Shown here in pieces: positions 56,314 to 64,000 of a stretch of 64,000 nt of DNA; within the stretch, counting starts at the first letter, position 1; every line of letters starts with the position of its first letter. The translations under genes and the position numbers were made by a program. The stretch lies in NCBI GenBank assembly GCA_963576725.1, contig OY755240.1:34042620-34106619 (forward strand), given 5' to 3'. This stretch comes from Azorinus chamasolen (Eukaryota > Mollusca > Bivalvia > Cardiida > Solecurtidae). The notes beneath the pieces are model-generated. The model was given only the letters and a program-made list of their open reading frames with translations, made no database searches and was not told the origin of the DNA.

Positions 56314-59300
56314 CTGTAATGTATAACATGGAATAGTTGATTAATTGATTGATAATTTATTTGCCTAATGAAGTTTTCCACTACTTTATACTCGCTATTT
56401 TCATGTATTTAGAAGTTTACTTCGAGTCAATGAAGCATTTCCGTGGTCATGGGAAATGGGCTGACTGGTAATTGACTGGTATCTGTAATAGTCGACTTGT
56501 ATATGTAATAGGTAATTGGTACCTGTAAAATCTGACTGGTACCTGTAATAGCTGTCTGATACCTGTAATAGCTGACTGGTACCTGTAATAGCTGTCTGAT
56601 ACCTGTAATAGCGAGACTGATGCATGTAATTTAGCTGATTGGTACCTGTAATAGCTAACTGGTGTGTGTAATGGCTGACTTGTACCTGTAATAACAGACT
56701 GGTACCTGTTATAACTGGCCGGTACCTGCAATATCTGACTGGAGCATGTAATAGCTGACTGGTACCTGTAATAACTGACTGATACATGTAATATCTGACT
56801 GGTACCTGTAATATGTAGCCGATTCCTTTAATAGCTGACCGGTACCTGTAATAGCTGACTGGTGCCTGCGATAGTTTACTGGTACCTTTAATATATGAGT
56901 GGTACCTGAAATAGCTAAATGGTTCCTGTAATAGCTGACTGGTACATGCAATAGCTAAATGGTTCCTGTAATAGCTGACTGGTACATGCAATAGCTAACT
57001 GGTACCTGTAATAGTTGACTGGTACCTGTAATAACTGACTGGTACCGGTAAACACTGACTGGTACCTGTTATAGCTAACTTGTACTTGCAATAGGTAACT
57101 GGTGCCTGTAATAGCGATACTTATACCTGTAATAGCTGACTGGTACCTGTAATAGCTAACTGGTGCATGTAATAGCTGACTGATACCTGTAATAACGGAC
57201 TGGTATCTGTTTTAACTGACTGGTACCTGTAATGTCTGACTCGTACCTGTAATATCTGACTGGTACCTGTAATATCCGACTGGTACCTGTAATAGCTGAC
57301 TGGTACCTGTAATAGCTGACTGGTACCTGTTATAGCTAACTGATGCATGTAATAGCTGACTGATACCTGTAATAACGGACTGGTATCTGTTTTAACTGAC
57401 TGGTACCTGTAATATCTGACTCGTACCTGTAATATCTAATACCTGTAAAGGCGTATCTAAGTCATGAGTATTCGAACAATCATCCGGGTAGAGCACTTAA
57501 CCTATCCCAGGTAAAGTTGAGGGTTTCTACGTGTGAATATGTACAAAGTAAAACATCCAGAATAGTGGATTCGCCATAATGAGCGATAACAGAATTTTGA
57601 TTGCATAACCAGAGGACCGGGGAGATCTTGCGGTGGGCACATCCATGAGGAAAATAATTTAAAGACAAATTCCCAGTTGTCATGTTTACAAGACATGGAT
57701 AAGATTTTCAGTGTATTCCATAAGAAAATATAGGCATGCGCTTAACTGAAAAAAATACAGTTCGGCTGAACATAGTAAGAATTAATATTATACATCGTCC
57801 TTTTATTTTCAATACCTCTTCGTCAGATAATTCCCAGCCAGTAGCTGCCCCCATGTTGTCCTCGAGTTGTTTGACAGACGTGACCCCTATAATAACTGAA
57901 GAGACGACATCCTTCTGTATCAGCCAACGAAGTGCCACCTGTGGTACGGTCTTACCTGAAACAAGCGATTTCAATATATTACCCGTTTCTATTTTTATCA
58001 TAGTGTTGTTCTGTTAAACCTTTAGTATTCAATAATACTTCCTGTCATAAACTTTTCTGTTTGCCGTCGTATGTGGTTGAATCGTATCGACCAAGCCGTT
58101 GTGGACATACTATTAGTTCGATACAACATGTATCCATGGACTCCGTTACATATATATCATATTAACCCTGTAATTGCAGGACAAACGAGTTACTAATGTC
58201 CTTAGCAAACAGTGTAGACCCAGATGAGAGGGTTCATCTAAAAGTCCTTTCATCCTGCAGTAAGTAGCTACCCGTCTAAACGTATCTTTATTCTTCTCAA
58301 GTACACTTTGGGTTTAGAGAGGTTTTACCGTATAAAGAAGAATTCTGAATGAGCAATCAACAAAAAGGAGTCGATCATTTATAAAAGCGTCATTACTACA
58401 CTATCATGTTTGATATTGGGATACAGCAGAACCTGTCCTAAGCGACCATTCATTTATTGCGCATAGGAGTATTAAAAACAGCTGTAGGAGCTTTCTTCAT
58501 TACTTTTGTCCTACATTAAGTTGCCACGTGCATTGCAGACCCATAATTAGATATCTTCTTGATGGCCGCTTAAGATTGATTCTACTATAAATGGTATAGG
58601 CAATCAATAAGAAGATAGTATTGGCCTGGGTTGGCTTGCGAAACCGAAGGCCATATATTCAGGGAGCCAATGGGGTCTACCATTCACCCCGAGATTTTTG
58701 CATGGGTACCAAAATGTTTAGAAAAGTCTCCCGAATCAGAATCGCAAATGTACTCAAGTTTAAATCCTTTAAGGCCACGTGTACTTTAACCGTTTCCATG
58801 GCAACCCCCAGTTTTCGTAATGATGACCCATACCTGCAAATTTGCTCATATCACAGCCAGTTTTTGTCCTAAACCTATACAACTGATACCAAATAGAAGA
58901 CAAGACATTGTGCTTTTATTTGAAACTCTTTTTTAAATTACCTCATTTGCATACTCATGAATATTAATGAGAACATTAAAAATAGTAAAAACAATATAGA
59001 AATAACGTAATATTCACATTTTATCCTACAATTATCAGAAAACAACTTCAAATGCAGTTTAACATGATGACAAAATCCTCAGAAAACAAAATATCAAATT
59101 TGAGGACCAAACAATTAACTCTAAGTACTGTTTTATAGATTTAGGACAAAAACTGGCTGTGATATGGACGCTTTTGCAAAACGGACCATCATTACGAAAA
59201 CTGGGGTGTTACCATGGAAACGGTTAAAACTGTACTTAAAATGAATGCTTTAGTCCTCAAATTAGATATTTTGTTTTCTGTTGTTTTTCCATGACGTTAA

Positions 59301-62300
59301 ACTGCATTTGAAGTTATTTTTTTATATTTGTAGGATAAAAATGTAAATATTTTTAAATATATTTGTAAATATATTTCTATACTTTTTTTTACTATTTTAA
59401 TGTTGTCATTACTATTCATGAGTTTGCAAATAAGGTAATTTGAAAAAACATTGGAAAGAAAGCACAATGTCTTATCTTACGTTTGGTACCAGTTTTATAG
59501 GTCTATGACAGAAACTGACTGTGATATGGGCGAATTCGCAGGTATGGGTCATCATTACGAAAACCGGGGGTTGCCATGGAAACAGTTAAAATACATAAAG
59601 CCTAAACGAATTTAAACTTGAGTACATTTGCGATTCTGATTCAGGAGACTTTTCTGAAAATTTTGGTACCCATGAAAAAAGTCTAGGGTGGGGGCGGGGG
59701 GCAGGGACATGGTAGACCCCATTGGTTCCCTGAGTAATAGTAGTCATGCCAAAATTCCAACCCCTATCCACGCATTTCCGAAGAAAACCGAGGAAAAGTG
59801 CGATTGACTGCTTGCACAATATGCCAATACGCTAAAGCAAATAGATCGGTGAAATTCCAATTTGTTTGGGCTTCAACATTATTTTTTAATGTGTTAACAT
59901 ACACCAATAAAACTTGGTAATAGTGCGATTTGAAGAGTGAAAAAAAATAGTGGGAGTTATAAATGAATTATTTCATGCCTACAGATTTCTACGTACTTCA
60001 TTGTGCACAAATATAATGCGAAATTGTACGGAAAAGTCTGATTACTTACGGAAAAGCATGGTTGTGCACTTGTGCTGAGTTGAACGGAAATTATGGAGAA
60101 CAATACTGATAGATAACGGTAAATTCTATTAATTCCATCTGTATTATTGAGTACTTTTGTGCCCGTGTAGGGTATTTTAACTCATTCCATCCTGGACTAT
60201 TTTTATAGCCAACCTATGTCAAGAAAACCTGTAGTATGCCGCTAGGTAAGCGATTTGATTTATCTGTATATACAGGATTATCTCCCGTTTTGACTGTTAG
60301 TGATAATTCGTTGGGTATCAAAGTTATTTCAGTTTTAAACTTCATTTTGTTTGTTAGATACCTTATAAAAATAGTACTTTGTATATACATGTATTCAAAT
60401 GTGTGAAGCGGTTGGTCAATCGAAATAATTAATATGAATAAATAAAATGTTAATATGCTAATTTGCTGAAATTACTCAGATTAATGGAAACTGTATACAA
60501 CTATCACTGCTGGTTATTTTGAGATCAGGGCATTCAATAGTCAATGGAATCTTCAGTGACGGCTTTATATACATATGTATAGAAGATATGTCGTTGCTTT
60601 TTTACTGATAGAGTATTGCACTCATTAAAGTTAATAACTGGCGAGTATATTGTCAGCATGGGCAACGTATTTGTGCAGTCTGTTCTTTTGAATGGGCTAA
60701 TTAACTGTCCTTGGAGTTCATTTTAATGTTCTCTCTTTGGGCATGAACAGTGTACGTTTAGACTGTCCAACCAGCTTTAAATAATTATATACCGTTATTT
60801 CATAGCGGTCTCAGATTAGCTGAGGCATTGAGATATCGTTGCTCAGATTGATATAGCCTAGGTTTGCTGAAGACATGTAGTGCTCAGGGTTCAGAGTGTT
60901 GCTGAACCGTCTTCCCGATGCTGTCTTTTTGAGGCAGTGTTTTCGGGCACGGGCTCGGAGCATATTGCAAGCAGGCTTCTTGAAGCAGGTTTCATACACT
61001 GCACAAGATAGGTTTCAGAGCGTAGGATTGCATACATGCTATGAGACATAGGGTCTAAGACATAGGTTTGAAGTCACAGTAGTGTTGAGATAGCTTCAAA
61101 CCACAGGTTTCAACAAAGTTTGTTGCTTAGGGTTTCAAAGCGCATAATATAGGGTTATAGCTCACATTTATACAGTTTCATGGCATAGCTTGGAGACTGT
61201 GTTCCAAGCACCATTTTGAAGGTGAGGCATTGACCAGTCGTCTCGCTGGCTTGGGGCTATAGTAGTTATTCACATATATAGTTTGTTTTATTGTTGGCCC
61301 CGAAGCTGATATATCGTTGATCACCATGACATAAGTTTTTGTGCATAGTTTATTATTCATGAGTGTTCGTCTCAGGCAATGTAGCCTCAGAGCACCACAC
61401 TATCATCATCGGCTAGCATAGCCCAGCCACGTCAATTTTATAGTTTCAAGCCTTGTGCTGTGTTTTGCTCAAGACATTGTCACCTCACATAACGCCCGAA
61501 ACATTTAACAAGAGTACCGCATACGGTACATAATACGCCCACTTGCAAACTTTCTCCGATTCAACATGCCTTATATTTGCAGATTTTTGTAAAGTGCAAT
61601 GGCCAGACCTCTGTAGAGACAAACTGAATGAACCTCAAAATAAACCCAGCTTCAGATTTTATTGCTTAAAACATTTGTGTTAAGTTTCATTTATATCATT
61701 TTAATAGTTTTCCCAGAAAACAACAGACAAACTAAAAGTTGACAGACAAACAAAGCAACAAACACACAAAGTTCAAGGACCATAGCTTTAGAATAAAATG
61801 ACATATCATAAACCCTGCAATATATGTGAAAATTCATATTAAGGTTTAACCATATAAATTTTTTTGAAGTAAATATCATTTCAAATGAAAAAGATATGGC
61901 CATCCTCATATTTGCATAGATTTGCATTATTTTTTTAAAGTTTTTTTTAAGTTTTTAACTCCGAAGCGACATATCAAATGAACCTCAGAATTGACTTAGC
62001 TTCAGGTCTTGATGCATTAAACATGTGTGTGAAGTTTCATTAATATCAGTCAAACAGTTTTCCTAGAAAACAGCGGACAAACTATATGCATATATTTGCA
62101 TTATTTTTTACGTAAAAGGGCCATAACTCCGAAACGACAAATCAAATGAACCTCAGAATCGACTCAGCTTCAGATCTTGATGCATTAAACATTTGTGTGA
62201 AGTTTCATTAATATCTCTCAAACAGTTTTCCCAGAAAACAGCGGACAAACTATTTGCATTATCTTTTTAGGACAAGGGCCATAACTCTGAAACGAAATAT

Positions 62301-63865
62301 CAAATGATCCTCAGAATCAACTCAGCTTCAGATCTCGATGCATTCAACATTTGTGTGAAGTTTCATTAATATCTCTCAGATAGTTTTTCCAGAAAACAGC
62401 GGACAAACTATTTGCATGTATTTGCATTATTTTTTAAGAACAAGGGCCATAACTCTGAAACGAAAAATCAAATGAACCTCAGAATCAACTCAGTTTCTGA
62501 TCTTGATGCATTAAACATTTGTGTGAAGTTTCATTAATATCTGTCAGATAGTTTTCCGAGAAAACTGCGGACAAACCAAATGTTGACGGACGAACGAACG
62601 AACGGACGGACGGACAGGGCCACGCCAATATACGACCACCTTTATTAGGTGGGCGTATAAAAAGGGGGTCTGAAGCTGGGTCTTGTCATTGGGGCATAAC
62701 CCAGCATCCTGACAACCTCTTTGAATTAATCTACCGAAAAGGAGCAGTAACTAAAGAAAAGCAGAATTTTAGAATTGTGTAGTTTTGAAACCATTGTGAT
62801 AAATAGAGCATTTGCTCCTATTTATCACAATGGTTTCAATGAAAGAGATTTACAGAGGCGCAAACAGGCGTCAGTAAAAGAGAATTAGTTAATTAAACAA
62901 AGGAACTACCCAACAAGTGTGCATATGTTAGAACGTCCGTCTCTCCGTCCGTCTGTCTGATTTTACTTTGTCCACGCGGTTTCTCCAAATTTCAGATTTC
63001 CCTCGAAACTTCATAGGATTGATCAGCACCATACCTATATGTGCATATTTTTTTTCTGTCCAATGTTGATGAGTTTCTGCAGAGTTATGGGACTCTGAAA
63101 AGTTTACGTAGACACTTTTGTCTGCGCTGTTTCTGGAAAACGTTTGGTCAGATTTGCATCAAAACTTCATAAAATTGATAAGCATCATGCCTAGTTGTAC
63201 ATATTTTTTTCCTGTCCCGGTTCGATGATTTTCTGCAGAGTTATAGGAGTTCACATGCACAAGGTTGTCTCTGCGGTTTCTCCAAAACTTTTCGTAGGGT
63301 TTTCCTGAAACTTATAGGATTAATCAGCGTCGTCATGCCTAGTTGTGCATATCTTATTCCTATTCCGGTTCAATGATTTTCTTGAGAGTTATTGGACTTT
63401 GTATTGTTTACATGGAAAATCAATCTCCAAAACGTCTTGAACACATGATCAACCCTTCTGATGCCCAGGCCTACAGCGCCTGCTGCGCTTTGATAATTAT
63501 CAACTTCATCCAACTGGGGGCTATTTAACGCTTTACGGAATGAAAATTCAGTAAGAAATATTAATATATATATATCAAGTAGTGGAGTTATTTTACAATG
63601 TCACTATGAAGATTACCGTGGTAAAGTCGACAGAAGTGAGAGTGAAGGAACATTTAGATGATGAATATGGTAAAATATGTAATTACCATGTGCAGTCGCT
63701 ATCTCAGTCAAAACATCCATGAGTTTCCAGTAGTCCTCATTATTGACGTACTTGCTCCAATCCGGCATAAGCTGCAGCTCCATGTGTTTTGACTGTCCGA
63801 ATCCGAGCCGTGATCCGGTAGAATCCAGTGCCTCATTACGCTTGTACTTTCCCGTCAGAAGCCCG
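56203..63865 (-). CDS. Aldo-keto reductase (partial, last three exons)
   Basis: NAD(P)H-dependent oxidoreductase of the AKR fold, the type often labelled YajO-like in molluscs; substrate unknown. Exons 63865-63687, 57955-57816 and 56313-56203 (minus strand) join with matching phases (1 then 0) to the C-terminal 143 or so residues; upstream exons, with the catalytic Tyr/Lys, lie beyond the right edge. Visible are GLLTGKYKR, a W-rich middle, TVPQVALRWLIQ, the cofactor-binding IIGVTSVKQLEDNMGA, ELSDEE, and LDETS...YPYETIW near the end. No stops or frameshifts. It converges on the P450 on the opposite strand, about 12.5 kb apart end to end. Confidence 0.9.
56465..57445. repeat. 20-bp minisatellite, about 48 units
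   Basis: Unit GCTGACTGGTACCTGTAATA, varied at several sites, in the last intron of the reductase. Read on the minus strand it cycles through all frames (60 bp per 20 residues), producing YYRYQSAITGTSQLL-like open frames with no meaning. Confidence 0.95.
57816..57955 (-). CDS. Reductase penultimate exon
   Basis: Acceptor TTTCAG|GTAAGACC, donor GAAGAG|GTATTG. The first two bases complete the Gly codon split from the previous exon, then KTVPQVALRWLIQKDVVSSV and the IIGVTSVKQLEDNMGA cofactor loop to ELSDEE. Confidence 0.92.
58650..59745. repeat. Foldback element in reductase intron
   Basis: The left arm (58650-59040) and right arm (59390-59745) are inverted copies: AATGGGGTCTACCAT, CATGGGTACCAAAAT, TCCATGGCAACCCCC and TTTTCGTAATGATGACCCAT recur reversed. 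A third, shorter inverted copy of part of it lies at 59130-59270. No coding. Confidence 0.85.
59746..61500. other. Intronic stretch, no gene seen
   Basis: AT-rich reductase intron sequence. A loose repetition of CATAGGTTT/ACAGGTTTCA-like words is around 60980-61190. No domain in short frames. Confidence 0.45.
61530..62660. repeat. 160-bp monomer array with ATACGCCCAC/GTGGGCGTAT ends
   Basis: Starts near ATACGCCCACTTGCAAAC and ends AGGTGGGCGTATAAA. About six monomers have GGGCCATAACTCTGAAACGA, AACCTCAGAATCAACTCAG, GATGCATTAAACATTTGTGT and AGTTTTCCAGAAAACAGCGG, with GAACGGACGGACGG just before the end. Confidence 0.85.
62787..62840. repeat. Near-perfect hairpin
   Basis: GAAACCATTGTGATAAATAG pairs with CTATTTATCACAATGGTTTC across AGCATTTGCTC; 20-bp perfect outer arms. 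Confidence 0.9.
62935..63400. repeat. Degenerate 170-bp monomers with CGTCCGTCTG start
   Basis: (CGTCCGTCTCT)n at 62933-62960, then about three monomers sharing GCGGTTTCTCCAAA, AAACTTCATAGGATTGATCA, GTGCATATTTTTTTC and TTCTGCAGAGTTAT. Confidence 0.7.
63687..63865 (-). CDS. Reductase internal exon
   Basis: Acceptor CTACTTTAAG|C, donor GCACATG|GTAATT, phase 2 in and phase 1 out. Encodes GLLTGKYKRNEALDSTGSRL to MDVLTEIATAH. An alternative acceptor (CATGTGCAG at 63888) would give SSTLSGLLTGK, one Gly short of the usual family pattern, so the inner acceptor is preferred. Confidence 0.85.
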
Positions 63866-64000
63866 CTTAAAGTAGATGATATTAGCACTGCACATGATAT
63901 ATATTTAACTAAATGTTAATATACAGTACACGTAGTAAGCTCTCCTTATAAAACATTAATTTTGAATTTATTATCAATTCATTCTGTAGAAAATTTAATT

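Noticed and set aside
56401..57348. YYRYQSAITGTSQLL-type open frames
   Set aside because: 20-bp minisatellite read in rotating frames; intronic.
57736..58017. 93-codon plus-strand frame over the reductase exon
   Set aside because: Shadow of the minus-strand exon at 57816-57955.

Overview
This is an animal nuclear window, most likely from a bivalve mollusc. The coding exons are short, have GT..AG borders and sit in very long introns. Non-LTR, LTR and DNA transposon remnants dominate, with many minisatellites and several families of 150-180 bp monomer arrays. The bivalve assignment is an inference from the repeat style; no species marker is present.

Two host genes can be followed. A complete cytochrome P450 (CYP2-clan type, 505 residues, six exons, + strand) runs from 16462 to 43681. 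Every intron phase is compatible and there is no internal stop. The last three exons of an aldo-keto reductase lie on the - strand (63865 down to 56203); its earlier exons are beyond the right edge. The two genes converge.

Layout. 1-1012: no gene. 1013-4700: dead non-LTR retrotransposon (- strand) with a 2A-like peptide ahead of its endonuclease. 4700-7300: hairpins and dispersed repeats. 7310-9320: a second, 5'-truncated LINE (- strand). 9770-12003: GATC-type hairpins, a CpG-dense block and a small TIR element. 12346-13905: monomer array. 16462-43681: P450. Its intron 1 holds a 42-bp minisatellite. Its intron 3 (20.55 kb) holds a nested stack of transposons. 44165-45856: gag/protease pseudogene. 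46205-48120: 40-bp minisatellite, Tigger-like and Tc1-like transposase tails. 48110-49015: (GTA)n tract. 51700-55640: dispersed repeats. 56203-63865: reductase exons, with a 20-bp minisatellite, a foldback and a monomer array in the introns.

The most interesting structure is in P450 intron 3. A 15.6-kb element (21780-37402) has long terminal inverted repeats (about 1.46 kb once later insertions are removed), AG...CT termini and a 6-bp target duplication GGCGCC. Comparing its two arms gives natural empty sites for four younger insertions: a 325-bp GGCCTGTTCAGGAG element, a 2.07-kb TTAA-flanked element, a 1.1-kb TA-flanked element carrying two opposed tRNA-like modules, and a 235-bp TA-flanked MITE. 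The arms also carry a same-orientation iterated motif, AGCAGACGA. Next to the inner end of the right arm is a 2.9-kb unit with its own inverted ends. It holds a C2H2 finger, a giant 21-bp-unit palindrome and a 226-residue reading frame of a family I cannot name. The size, duplication and termini resemble Polinton/Maverick elements, but no polymerase or integrase is visible.

A second recurring pattern is a short GATC-centred hairpin ending in AAACAG/CTGTTT, seen about 20 times across the window.
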